A DNA stretch of 64,000 bases from Paragordius varius. Taxonomy: Eukaryota; Nematomorpha. Under the pieces are notes generated by a model. The model did no database searches, had not been told where the DNA came from, and was given only the letters and a program-made list of their open reading frames with translations. The position numbers and the translations under genes are program-made. Shown here in pieces: positions 39,701-46,931 of the stretch (the first letter of the stretch is position 1; each line of letters opens with the position of its first letter). The stretch covers positions 1,488,001 through 1,552,000 of the forward strand of contig OZ176054.1 of NCBI GenBank assembly GCA_964247055.1. The letters run 5' to 3'.

Positions 39701-42616
39701 TTGAATTTTAAATGGTATCCTGTAATTTTATTTTTTAAAATTAAATGTATAATATGATAAAAATTTTATAGCCCCAAAATACTAAAAACTGTTATATTTT
39801 TGGTTGATCTCACATGACCCTTGACTCCCCACTTTTTGATACTTAGAGAAACATCTATACTATATAAATATTGAGTTCACAAAACGCGAATAACTCTTAG
39901 AAAAATTTAACGATTTAGTTGCCTCTGAAAAAATTAGCTGGTAATAGGGAAAAGATCAAAAGTCATTGTTTGAGCTTAGCTGTTTAAAAAAATGTCTGTA
40001 TATTTTTTATGTTAATAAAGAATTGTAAATAATATAAATTTAGAGACTTGATGAATTTTGTTTTGAAATTAATATGAAAAATAATAAAAAGTGGGAAATT
40101 ATCTAGTTCAGAGGAGAATAAATAAGGCAAATTTTCTTTCAAAATTTTAATTTTTATAATTAAAAGGGTTAAAAATATTTTTATATCGGTAAAAAATTTT
40201 ACAAAATAAATTTTTTATGCCATTATAAAAGAACTAATGCTTCACCTTAGTATTTTCACCAATTTTTTTTGCTTATATTTATTTTACAAAAATTTAATAA
40301 GATTATAAAAATTTTAAATAAGTACCATTAAATTCCGATAATTTTCCATTCTTTGTATTTTGAAAGCTAATTTCTTTACAAAAAGGCAAAATAGTATAAA
40401 TTGTATTAATGACACTTATTTTATAATATAGTTATTACAATTTAAATTCACCATTAAAATAAATGATGCGTTTTCGGGCTAATGTAAATCCTTACTAGTA
40501 TAAAATATATTCTTATGTCATAATTTATTATTTTTCCAGTATTATATTAATTTTACAAAATAATAATATATAATATAGGTATGTTTTAATCCTAAAAAAA
40601 CAATTTATTAGGATGAATTTGAATTTTCAAAGATAATTTTTAAGTGTAAATAATATATCTAAAAAATATTAAATTATTTGATTGATATAAGAATTATTGT
40701 ATTTCCATAGATTTTAACCAAAACATTCGGGATATTCCAAGTAAATAACTAAATTGCATTCTTTAACAAGATAAATTTATGCCTTTTATCCTGATTAATA
40801 TATGTGATTATTGTTATGATATAAAATATATAAGCCATAACAATCACTTTATTGATTGAATTTGGGATTTTTAGTTAATAATATATAATTTTTTTTCTTT
40901 TAGGATTAAAAAGCATTCTAGAAAGTATGCAATACACATAATATTTTTTACTCTCATAAATAAATCTTTTTCGTATTTTAGCGAGTAATTTTCATCTAAA
41001 GCGAATAAACTTTTTACCTTTTATATCTTTGGTTTTTCTCGGCACAATTTTTTTTGATTTGCATTCAATAAAATATTAGAATTAATTAATGACATTTGAG
41101 TTCACTAAGTTGGGTCCCATTACAAAAAGATGTTTAATTATATATAATTTATACATTGGCTATTTATAAGCTATATTTAACATAAAATAAATTAATCAAA
41201 TAATATGTTAAACATTTCGATGCGTTTTTAACAATGTATTTTTGTATTGAAATTCGCTTTAAGTCATTAAATTAGTTTTTGGATTTAATTAGTTCACAAC
41301 CTTTTATATTGACTAAATATTGAATTCTGTCTGTATTGTTAATACATCAATTTTTCAAAAATAGCCGTTTTTTCAATAATTTGTGTTATATATATTTTGA
41401 TATGATTTTTAAGATTATAAACAATTGATAGCGGGTATAATAATTTTGTCTATTTTATTTCATAATGGAATAAATAAAAACTAATTTTTTTTGATAGATT
41501 TGCATGTTTCAGAATTTCCACTTCCAAGTATATAATGCCATTTTTATAATTCAATTTAAAATTAATAACAACCATTATTATATCTTATAGGTTACAATAT
41601 TTGGGGTATATAGTATAATTTTATTGGACACTTAATTTTTAAATTTTAATATTTGTGCGGTCTTAACATAATTTTTTCACTTGTAGGAATCTTAGATACA
41701 CTAACAAGTTAAATTAATACTATTTAGATATATATAATGCCATCAAAATAAAAAACTCATAAATAAATTTTTTTAGTGGCCGAACTTGAGGAACTCGGAA
41801 GTAATATAAAAAATACATTATCATAAACCCTCTATATTATTTGTGGCATAATTGTAATATATTAAATATTTTAGCTGCTCACTTAATTAATTTGTGATGA
41901 TTTGTCCGGAACGATGGGATTACATTTACTTTTTTTTATTGATGCATTTTTTTCAGTTTTATATTTACGGGTTACTACAGGGATTTTTTTTAGTATCTAA
42001 CATGAAATAAATTTTGTTATTCATTTATTAAATTGTATTATGAATTTGCAAAGATATATATTTTAATAGATTCAATATAAGACTATAAAAAATATAGATG
42101 ACTTCAAATATTTCAAAATTAATACAAGATATGACGCTTGCCAGGTCTGAATATGGTAAAATGGCTTATAAAAATAACCTGCTAAAGAAACTATATATCC
42201 TCTATCATGGCATTTATCAATTAAGATCAAAACTTGGTGAAATCCAAATAATATTACATAATACAACGATATACATCATAAAAACCATTCAGTATTTTTC
42301 GGACCCAAAATTTAAGCAAAGATTATGCCACGTTTTAAAAATTAATTCAAATACACGCTACAAAATACACGAGGATCTTAAAAACGTATTTTATTTACCG
42401 AAATCTCAGGGGAATTCGGTTCAAAACCAGACATTAGGAACCCAAAATTTTAAATCAATGCCTCTTTCAAACATTTCATTCAATGATCATTATGATTCAA
42501 TTTGTAACATAGTACTGTCACAAAGTGAATTTATCCAACATTTAGAATCAGAAGGCGAAAGATTACGGAATGAAATAAATAGGTTACAGGAACTACTTTT
42601 AGCCGACAATATATAA
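14112..42616 (+). CDS. Giant secreted microexon gene (bicycle/megacycle-like), unnamed
   Basis: A chain of 76 exons (14112-37811) then either a terminal exon at 37919-37944 (about 1342 aa) or five more to 42616 (about 1528 aa). Most exons are 12-66 nt and a multiple of three. Nearly every intron is phase 1 (exon starts with the last two bases of a codon) with AG/GT borders, and no junction creates a stop. Order: signal peptide, modules A, B and C, hydrophobic Gly/Ala segment, Ser-rich and basic Pro-rich region, Ser/Pro/Gln cassettes, helical end. N-terminal signal peptide, microexons of this phase and a Cys-Tyr-Cys pattern are the published hallmarks of bicycle effector genes of gall aphids and relatives; larger members have been called megacycle genes. 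Schistosome micro-exon genes are an alternative. The exon chain is strong; family and function are inference. The segment 37945-42616 could be a separate transcript. Confidence 0.75.
14255..17661 (+). CDS. Microexon module A (first repeat)
   Basis: Exons: 14255-14299, 14369-14395, 15498-15554, 15677-15697, 15881-15916, 16173-16229, 16655-16693, 16755-16784, 16833-16943, 17025-17057, 17363-17404, 17474-17536, 17611-17661. Homology to modules B and C is visible exon by exon: VYNYSDAVL-like 15881 with INYTDSIM; 16655 (SEGMMNGLL) with SQGKLNGSQ; 16755 (KEIWSMY) with NEISLLY; 16833 has NKTCYF; 17474 has ICPIQ. It is the most diverged module and its first exons lack clear partners. The junction near 15.64-15.70 kb is uncertain: either 15677-15697 in phase 1, as used here, or a phase-0 exon at 15639-15661. 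The 1.1-kb intron 14396-15497 holds a MITE (15154-15350). Confidence 0.65.
15154..15352. mobile_element. MITE, TACGGACAAAACGT family, copy 1
   Basis: The left end is TACGGACAAAACGTAAAAAT and the right end is its inverted copy (TTTTTACGTTTTGTCCGTA) about 200 bp away. The interior has an ACGGACAACCCTA block. It lies in the first large intron of module A. Other copies are at about 17093-17312, 29538-29782 and 33561-33796. Confidence 0.65.
16240..16495. mobile_element. Subrepeat MITE (ACCATTTA family), partial
   Basis: ACCATTTACAGC opens the left half with AATTCACCCTCAAACAATTC subrepeats. The right half has the inverted AATTGTTCAAGGGTGAATTT. The far right terminus is missing. It lies in a module A intron. 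The family's central core (CGGGCTAAT ... TATGGCATAGTTTATTATTTTTTCAGTATTATATTAATTT, read in pieces) is only partly kept here. Confidence 0.5.
17093..17312. mobile_element. MITE, TACGGACAAAACGT family, copy 2
   Basis: A diverged copy: TACGGTCAAAACGAAAAAAT at the left and AAGTTTCGTCTGCATAA at the right, 220 bp apart, between exons 17025-17057 and 17363-17404 of module A. Confidence 0.5.
18144..20965 (+). CDS. Microexon module B (second repeat)
   Basis: Exons: 18144-18170, 18239-18253, 18327-18353, 18423-18485, 18554-18573, 18622-18637, 19134-19169, 19225-19269, 19343-19381, 19475-19498, 19561-19695, 19945-19992, 20054-20095, 20206-20271, 20900-20965. They encode about 214 residues. Markers in order: GNNWKNSSR, ITLFYNLHYF, EMLPNFK|SSYET, NYTESVMKNL, YYQSYYFSS, RFPSQGKLNGSQ, NRTCYYLTFGR, LSELRTESLKK, PYDYIVRKTTY, KLCPIS. 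All introns are phase 1 except the one between 18573 and 18622, which is phase 0; the 20- and 16-nt exons around it sum to 36. The two Cys (TCYY and LCPI) with the Tyr-rich exon between them give a Cys-Tyr-Cys spacing. Function unknown. Confidence 0.8.
21576..25505 (+). CDS. Microexon module C (third repeat)
   Basis: Exons: 21576-21602, 21657-21671, 21800-21826, 21934-21996, 22067-22086, 22138-22153, 23279-23314, 23392-23436, 23495-23533, 24386-24409, 24487-24627, 24807-24854, 24913-24954, 25009-25086, 25164-25256, 25440-25505. The first thirteen are colinear with module B and almost all identical in length (27, 15, 27, 63, 20, 16, 36, 45, 39, 24, then 48 and 42). Markers: GNNWKNQSK, ITLAYNIHYF, ELLPEFN|SSYET, NYTDSIMPNI, YYQTYYFES, RFPSQGRLNGSQ, NKTCYYMTFGR, LRNLRTETLQK, PYDYIVRHTTY, NLCPIQ. 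The same phase-0 intron is kept (22087-22137). The last two exons have no partner in B. Introns contain a palindromic MITE (22678-23130) and a subrepeat MITE (23792-24140). Confidence 0.8.
22678..23130. mobile_element. Palindromic GGGGTA MITE, intron of module C
   Basis: The left end contains TTCAAATTGGGGT and AAATACCCC. The right end contains GGGGTATCC and ACCCCAATTTTAAT, the inverted pair. Other copies are at 7650-8140, 62335-62870 and 63655-64000. The interior shares an ACTACTTCGACGCC block with the 62-kb copy. The 78-codon frame at 22945-23181 lies in this element and is not a gene. It makes up much of the 1.1-kb intron between exons 22138-22153 and 23279-23314. Confidence 0.65.
23341..23390. 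repeat. (TA)n tract abutting a splice acceptor
   Basis: A TA-dinucleotide run ends in TATAG, which is the acceptor of exon 23392-23436. No ordinary pyrimidine tract lies between. A second (TA)n run lies at about 23757-23792. Length instability here could affect splicing. Confidence 0.6.
23792..24140. mobile_element. Subrepeat MITE, chimeric copy
   Basis: It opens ATACCATTTGTACTTCAAGAG, the terminus of the CTTCAAG subfamily (56.0 and 60.0 kb), but continues with AATTCGCCCTCGAACAATTT subrepeats of the other subfamily. It closes with TGTTCAAGGGTAAATTT repeats and AAATGGTATAT. The minus-strand 60-codon frame at 24108-24290 overlaps its edge and is not a gene. Confidence 0.65.
25961..27033 (+). 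CDS. Exons for a Gly/Ala-rich hydrophobic segment and Ser-rich stretch
   Basis: Exons 25961-25972 (MVIA), 26059-26082 (GAALTGIA) and the 588-nt exon 26446-27033. Joined, they give about 35 residues rich in Gly, Ala, Val and Thr with GxxxG-like spacing (GVAIGTATGT, AAASAGTGLVV). This could be a membrane-spanning or self-associating segment, though Thr and Gly make it weaker than a typical anchor. Next come a duplicated ESLTAGSETSLESLTA block and a run of 11 Ser. His/Glu-rich (VHTHIHTEAHEE) and Ser/Gln-rich tracts follow, then a basic patch PSKKRPAED. This exon is far larger and more GC-rich than its neighbours. The open frame continues upstream of 26446 only through intron. Confidence 0.7.
27093..27955 (+). 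CDS. Exons for a basic Pro-rich region
   Basis: Exons 27093-27116 (PKPKSQKS), 27206-27565 (120 codons) and 27905-27955 (DENLRPDEILGESNQPE). The long exon is rich in Pro, Lys, Arg, Ser and Gln (RTPVKAPVKPVNP, KPRQQESK, KASKPRRPPTSNR) and turns acidic at its end. It looks disordered; no domain is recognisable. The 27566-27904 intron holds a small hAT-like insertion (27603-27812). Phase 1 is kept at all junctions. Confidence 0.7.
27603..27812. mobile_element. Small non-autonomous hAT-like insertion
   Basis: The left end is CAGGGGTCTCCAAC and the right end GACACCCTTG, an imperfect inverted pair. The flanking 8-mers are gtgtatta (27595-27602) and ctgtataa (27813-27820), 6 of 8 identical. It sits in the intron between the 360-nt Pro-rich exon and the 51-nt exon. 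Confidence 0.45.
29332..34963 (+). CDS. Ser/Pro/Gln-rich microexon cassettes
   Basis: Exons: 29332-29349, 29464-29496, 29972-29986, 30405-30443, 30588-30608, 31738-31797, 32234-32260, 32680-32739, 32769-32801, 33192-33224, 33284-33310, 34248-34280, 34311-34340, 34397-34432, 34495-34521, 34849-34884, 34940-34963. A four-exon cassette is repeated. Type 1 is ...SDPLQNIQSIE / GSDIPNIHSME. Type 2 is SDTDSPS / NSDIDSP. Type 3 is PSNPSIQSQQ / ASNNPSIQAQQ / ASNIPSIQSQQ. Type 4 is EIAASPVQ / IRESPTH / EIIVSPSH / EIVSPSH. The third round keeps only types 3 and 4. Copies share flanking intron sequence, so they arose by genomic duplication. The product is probably disordered. A possible extra exon at 28495-28515 was left out because it would create a stop. 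Confidence 0.65.
29538..29782. mobile_element. MITE, TACGGACAAAACGT family, copy 3
   Basis: The left end is TACGGAGAAAACGTAAAAT and the right end TTTTTACGTTTTGTCCGTA, 245 bp apart. It lies in the intron after the 29464-29496 exon. The 86-codon frame at 29734-29994 runs across its right end and is not a gene. Confidence 0.6.
30694..30722. repeat. (CT)n microsatellite
   Basis: An uninterrupted CT run of about 28 bases in the intron after exon 30588-30608. Confidence 0.9.
30885..31172. mobile_element. Subrepeat MITE (ACCATTTA family)
   Basis: The left half has TATACCAATTACAA and CCCTTGAACAATTCAA subrepeats. The right half has GTTCGAGGGTGAATTTGAA, two further GGGTGAATTTGAA units and a TAAATAGTACATA end. 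The central GGGCTAAT/ATTATTTTTTCCCTATTATATTAATTT core is present. Intronic. Confidence 0.65.
32818..33145. mobile_element. Subrepeat MITE (ACCATTTA family), complete
   Basis: TATACCATTTACAA at the left and TGTAAATGGTATA at the right form perfect inverted ends with TA at the border, as in TA-inserting elements. The left arm has four CCCTTGAACAATTCAAATTCA-type units and the right arm has two inverted ones. It lies in the intron before exon 33192-33224. Confidence 0.75.
33561..33796. mobile_element. MITE, TACGGACAAAACGT family, copy 4
   Basis: The left end is TACGGACCTAACGAAAAAT with a following CTGACAACCCTA block, and the right end TTTTTACGTTTTTTCCGC. It lies in the intron between the second and third Ser/Pro cassettes. 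Confidence 0.5.
34654..34810. mobile_element. Subrepeat MITE, truncated
   Basis: TATACCATTTATAATTCGAATTCACC opens a left arm followed by core sequence; the right arm is missing. It lies between the second and third Ser/Pro cassettes. A similar truncated copy with six AATTCACCTTAAAC-type units is at 35112-35385. Confidence 0.55.
35112..35385. mobile_element. Subrepeat MITE, truncated, expanded arm
   Basis: It starts TATACCATCACCTTAAAC and continues through several short AATTCGAATTCACCTTAAA units before the family core. No right arm. It follows the third Ser/Pro cassette, paralleling the copy at 34654, so it seems to have been duplicated with the cassette. Confidence 0.55.
35570..36182. mobile_element. 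Possible TIR element with a terminal hairpin
   Basis: TTATTCGAAAGAG near 35572 and CTCTTTCGAATGATA at 36166-36180 are inverted ends about 600 bp apart. The right end is itself a hairpin: ATCATTCGAAAGAGC at 36140-36154 pairs perfectly with 36165-36179 across a 10-nt loop. A short CpG-rich patch (GAAGCGCGCGCGAAGCGGCG) lies near 35645. Intronic, no frame. Confidence 0.4.
36668..37944 (+). CDS. C-terminal exons, proximal end of the microexon gene
   Basis: Exons 36668-36685, 36733-36780, 36854-36871, 36950-36997, 37088-37111, 37554-37601, 37699-37722, 37791-37811 and a possible terminal exon 37919-37944. The first five are polar (GPST, QPST, QNPEDHEGHRETEQT). The next three change to helical acidic/hydrophobic sequence (ELMLEAFQEFDQM, ELEDWMR). 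The 37919 exon reads NGINDGLL then TAA at 37942-37944, with AATAAA at 37983. The 37791 exon ends in A and could instead join 40904, giving Arg, in the same phase. Confidence 0.6.
37983..37988 (+). terminator. Poly(A) signal AATAAA, proximal
   Basis: AATAAA lies 39 nt after the TAA at 37944, a normal distance for an mRNA 3' end. In such AT-rich DNA the hexamer is common by chance; its value here is its position after an in-phase stop. Confidence 0.4.
38260..39250. repeat. ~1-kb imperfect palindrome
   Basis: The two halves are inverted copies around about 38770. Pairs include GATAGCTTCTGACCAGC (38270) with GCTGGTCAGCTATC (39230), the ATCAAAATACCAAAAA block with TTTTGGTTTTATTTTGAT, and GTCATCTGGTTTATGAGTG (38635) with CACTCATAAACCAAATGAC (38890). 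It separates the two exon groups at the 3' end of the microexon gene. It resembles a foldback/MITE element; no coding frame is present. The rest of 37990-40900 contains another MITE (39480-39720) and one at 40430-40650. Confidence 0.6.
39480..39722. mobile_element. Subrepeat MITE (ACCATTTA family)
   Basis: TACCGTTTACAGTTCAAATTCACCC at the left and GAATTTTAAATGGTAT at the right, with the family core between. The 65-codon frame at 39401-39598 overlaps it and is not a gene. Confidence 0.6.
40430..40660. mobile_element. Subrepeat MITE, decayed
   Basis: The core CGTTTTCGGGCTAATGTAA and TATTATTTTTCCAGTATTATATTAATTT is clear. Both arms are eroded to a single subrepeat each. It lies just upstream of exon 40904. 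Confidence 0.5.
40904..42616 (+). CDS. Distal exons with a 163-codon helical terminal exon
   Basis: Small phase-1 exons 40904-40924 (LKSILE), 41498-41527 (LHVSEFPLP), 41687-41707 (ILDTLT) and 41777-41800 (AELEELG) can join a long exon at 42129, whose acceptor is in phase, ending at TAA 42614-42616. The long exon begins MTLARSEYGKMAYKNN, is rich in Ile, Leu, Lys, Asn and Tyr, and ends in a coiled-coil-like stretch (HLESEGERLRNEINRLQELL). Alternatively the ATG at 42098 opens a 172-codon single-exon gene; an in-frame stop lies directly before it. I recognise no family. The preceding phase-1 exon set favours the terminal-exon reading. Confidence 0.55.
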
Positions 42617-42661
42617 ATTAAGTTGAAACAAATATTAATTTTTTCAAATTTAACAAATGAC

Positions 42662-42667
42662 AATAAA
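42662..42667 (+). terminator. Poly(A) signal AATAAA, distal
   Basis: AATAAA sits 46 nt after the stop of the terminal exon that ends at 42616. Position supports this as the 3' end of the distal transcript. Confidence 0.4.
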
Positions 42668-42712
42668 TCTGGTAATTATTTATATTTTCAAATTATTTAA
42701 ATGTAACTATAC

Positions 42713-43037
42713 TTCAAATTCACTCTCGAACATTATAAACCTCATTACCCAAAAACTTTTTTAAATTTATCCGTAAACATTATAAAGTTACCTTTAGTGT
42801 TTTTGAATACAAAATTACCTTCATTTTTTAATATTTAAAATTAAGCTTTGTTTAAATCAACATACAGAAAGAATGATGAAAATATGCCCTACAAACTATT
42901 TCATATCAATAATAAGTTAGATTAGCCCAAAAACATGTAATTAATTTATAAAATGAGTCTAATATATTTGTGATAAAAATGTTGGAGGCGGAGAATTTAA
43001 AATCTTTTGAGGGGAAATTTGTGGTTTAAATGGTAGA
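42713..43037. mobile_element. Subrepeat MITE, decayed
   Basis: CTTCAAATTCACTCTCGAACATTATAA at the left and GAGGGGAAATTTGTGGTTTAAATGGTAGA at the right flank an eroded core, directly 3' of the terminal exon. From here to 44518 (about 1.5 kb) I see no gene and no repeat I can define. Confidence 0.5.
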
Positions 43038-44526
43038 GAAAGTTTTATAATAATATACCAGATGGTGTCACTAATTCGTGGAGAAATAATGTATTCAAAG
43101 CGATTATATATTAAAATTTCGACATGGTAGTTGTATATAAATATTAACCAAAGTGTTTTAATCGATATATAGGAATTTTAAACGAACATTTATGTGGAAC
43201 GAGGTAGGGGTTTATATTTTTTTCCCTAAAATTATGTCTTTTGGAGAAAATTAGCTACATTTAGATTGGCTAACAACCAGAACATTTATATTTTCCTATA
43301 TTAAACATTATTGTAAAGAAATAAACTTAGCCCATTTTAAAAAATGCTGGAAGATGTAATATAAATATAGTATTTAAATTTCAGAACGATTAAATAATTT
43401 ATGGATAGCATAGTATTTCATCGTTTTTATAAACCCAGAAAACCATAATAACTAAATAAGAAAATATCAGAAATGGCGTCTATCAAAGAAATGAGACGGT
43501 TTAAATATAAATTATTGTGTGTTTTAGTCAAACGGCATAAATTATTGTGAGCAAAGTTGATGACTATTAAATTTGAAGGTGTGGATTAATTTTTCAATAA
43601 AAATAAGCCTAAAATAGATTCAAAATACTTGGCTGGTGAAAAAATTTCAAACTGTATATTTATTAATACCCTTGGGAAGACTTTCAAGATTTTGTGGGTT
43701 CCTATGACAATTGTAGCCGTTAATTGCTATTATTTTATTAAAACTAAACAAAATCCATCATTTTATATATTTTTTTAAAGTAATTTGAGAAATATTGAAC
43801 ATATTAATCTAATAAATGTTGGTATAACATTTATGTGGGTCTCTAAACTAAAATAAAGCCAGCCAGCGGCTGCACCCAGAAGTGGATGAATATAATGTTT
43901 TATGTTTTGTCGGCGTAAGCGGTTTACTCTATAATATTATGAAGACAAAAATCATCAGTATAGTGTTATATGTGGTGAGATTACGTGTCCTGACTTTAGT
44001 ATGTGTATATATTACATGTAAATATGTTATAACTTACAAGGTATCTGCCCCATAATGAGAAAATGTCCTGAGCCTTTCTTAAAAGCGTTGGCGAATAATT
44101 GACAAAATAGGAAGGTTTGAGCCTTGGCATGATACAGGCAGTTAAAAAAGATAATCAATTAATTTTCTCTAAATTAAGGCAACTGAAAATATTGTATTAT
44201 AATTGTTGATCATAAAGGGAGTATATCATAAGTTAGACAGTATACTATTAACCCATTAACCTAATATCCCAAATTGTAGCAGGGCTTTACTTTTAATTTT
44301 TAAAAAGATTAATATTTTAAAAATTTTGATAAAACATTTCCACCAAATTGAGTGTCAATATTTATGAAAAAATTAACTTTGTAAAAATTTATACCGAATA
44401 TATTTATTGGTTTGAAACAGGCCAGGTTGAGTGAGTTATTAACAAGATTAAAATTATGAGATCCTTGTGCTGCTATTGCTGAATTTTCTGCATATTGGGG
44501 ACAAATTGATAAATTATACCCTAGAT

Positions 44527-45788
44527 CAGGGGTGTCCAATACAAATGGCTTGAAGAGCCATCTTTTCGACCTCAAAATTCCAAAGAGCCACTTTTTATTT
44601 ATATATATCAAGACATTGGTAACAAAAAAATTTATTATATTAACATATAGATGTGCTAATTTACCTATCAAAAAGAAAATAAACAGTATAAATATAATTA
44701 TGCTTTGCCAATTAAATTATATGAATGTGTAAAAAAATATAATAATACATGGCTATGGTAAACTTATTGCAATTCGATAGTATGCCTAGAGTAGACTGTG
44801 GCGAATTTAATCGCCAAAATGTAACCTTTTTTTATCTAATAAAAATAAAAGAAAGAAATATTTTTCATTGCATAAGTAAATTTTTAATAGGATATTTGTT
44901 TTGTAATTTTTTGCTTTTATTCAGATCTATATCAATATTTGATACAGCACATCTCAATTCATTCTCCAAGTTTTCATCAGTTAATAAAGAACGTGAAAGA
45001 GATTTTGTGTAATTTTTTAAAAAAAAATTCAAAGATAAGTGGACCCAAAAGCACACTAATTTAGGAAATTTATCAAATGTTATATATTTTTTTATAAAAT
45101 TCCATTTTATTTGTTTGCCCAAATAATAATTTTAATTCATTATTGGATTGCAAATCTAGTAATTCCTTTTTTAAATTAATAGGAGCGTTGATAGCTTCAA
45201 CGTAGAATGGACAACAAAATAAATCAAATATTTTTTCATATTTTGTCATTACCCCCTATCGATTATTAAAAGCTTTTGCTAATATGTTAATTTGATCTGC
45301 ATATTTTGAAAAATTGTTAGTTTTTCCAGCTTTAAATCTATTCAATTCTGGAAAATGTTCAAAATTTATTTTAATTGCATTCAAATAACGTCAATTTTTT
45401 ACAAAACGCTTTAATATGGTTATTCGCATCAACAATTAAATTATCTTGCTTTTGCAAAGATTCATTTAATTGATTTAGTTTTTCGGTAATATCTACGGAA
45501 AAGCATAAATCCGCCAACTAATCTTCAATAGTTAATTCCTCTACCAAATAATTATTCTGCAATAGAAAAATATTTATTTCTTTTTAAAAATAATATTTTT
45601 AGACATCCTCGACTAAGCCACCTTACATTTGATAAAAATATAAGATATCCATATTCTGAATGAATTTCTTTTAATAACTCCTTAAACTGCCCATGAGATT
45701 TTATAAAATCAACTACTTTAATAACAACGGTCATAACATTGTCCATTGTCAGAGCATGTGCGCTGAGATTTTCAGGTGAATCATGTGC

Positions 45789-45821
<33 letters not shown>

Positions 45822-46931
45822 TCAATATTAATACCATCGGATTCCATCTTATTTAACAATAATTTCCCGGTTTCCTTGTTTTCTCACATCATAGATAGCG
45901 CCCTCATATTTAATTTATTGCCCTCAATAAATTGCATAAAACATATCATCTCCCAGTTGTATTTTTGGAAGTAAGCTTAACATATATTTTGTTATATTAA
46001 AAAATTCATCTATCCCTCGAATAAAGACTACCAATTGTAGTATGTTGCTTATATCTGTGCTTTCATCAGACAAGGAAAACGCCACAAAATTTTGATTTCT
46101 TTCTTTTAGGGATAAATTTCTTCTGCGATGTCTGTAATTCGTCTACACATAGTATTGCGCGAAAGACTTATACTGAATATTAATTCAACTTTATTAGGCA
46201 AAACACATTTTATAATTTCCAGTACGCATTTCTTTACAAACTCACCATCAGAATAAGGCTTAATTTTTTTGGCGAGTAAATTGGCAACAATATAACTTGC
46301 CTTTACTATCGGATAAGGTTGCGTGAATAAAATTGTCGGTTGGAGATTATTAATAAAGATTCCAGTTTTATTATTTTCATTTCTGTAGTCATATTAATAA
46401 AATCCAAATTGGTATTGGCATGTCTTTTTAAATTATATTCGCGAAACCCGTTTGTCGTAAATTTGCAAATAAGGCACTCCGCTTTGTTGTATGCGTATTG
46501 AAAACTAAATTTATTTTAAATACCTATTTTTTGCTAGTATTTCAATGTTTCGATGGACCCAAATTATAATTCCCAGTATTGACATGAAAGCTAAATAAAT
46601 TATTTTAAATACCTATTTTTTGCAAGTAATTTAATTTTAATTTAATGTAAAAGTTATCATCTTGAAATTGGAAATAACATGCAGGAAAAAATGTGTCTTA
46701 TAAATGATTAAATAAATGCGATGATAGATATTTATAATAAAGAATTTTATAAAAAGTTTCTAAAAATAATATAAATGTCAAAATAAAAATGCATAATTTA
46801 CATATAAAATTTTTTTAAAAAAAAAGAAATTATTTCTTTTTTAAAAAAGATTTTTTTCAAAATTTTCAAAAGCCACTCAAAATTTTCAATGAGCCACTAG
46901 TGGCTCGCGAGTACCCTGTTGGACACCCCTG
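44527..46931 (-). mobile_element. hAT element with perfect 8-bp duplication
   Basis: Ends are CAGGGGTGTCCAA and TTGGACACCCCTG, a perfect inverted pair. The flanking 8-mer ccctagat is identical at 44519-44526 and 46932-46939. Subterminal GAGCCACTAGTGGCTC-type blocks are visible near 46890. A decayed transposase runs on the minus strand. A (TA)n run sits at about 45788-45819. Confidence 0.85.
45552..46510 (-). pseudogene. Decayed hAT transposase (GTF2IRD2/FAM200/EPM2AIP1-like)
   Basis: Read from right to left: a BED-finger remnant near 46500-46390 (AECLICKF ... REYNLKRH); SYIVANLLAKKIKPYSDGEF and KKCVLEIIKCVLPNKVE near 46320-46180; SLSRNTMCRRITDIAEEI; then, after a frameshift, FSLSDESTDIS with the presumed first catalytic Asp; and at 45746-45552 a frame with FKELLKEIHSEYGYL and RWLSRG, a block typical of this group. 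Stops and shifts occur between blocks and the C-terminal dimerisation domain is not evident. Same group as the relic at 10.4-12.0 kb but a different, better preserved copy. Not functional. Confidence 0.65.

Noticed and set aside
40982-40984. A 3-nt exon (ag|CGA|gt)
   Set aside because: Phase would fit, but such patterns arise constantly by chance in this DNA.
44309-45122. Several 66-120-codon frames around the left end of the hAT at 44.5 kb
   Set aside because: They cross the transposon border or terminal repeats and show no domain.
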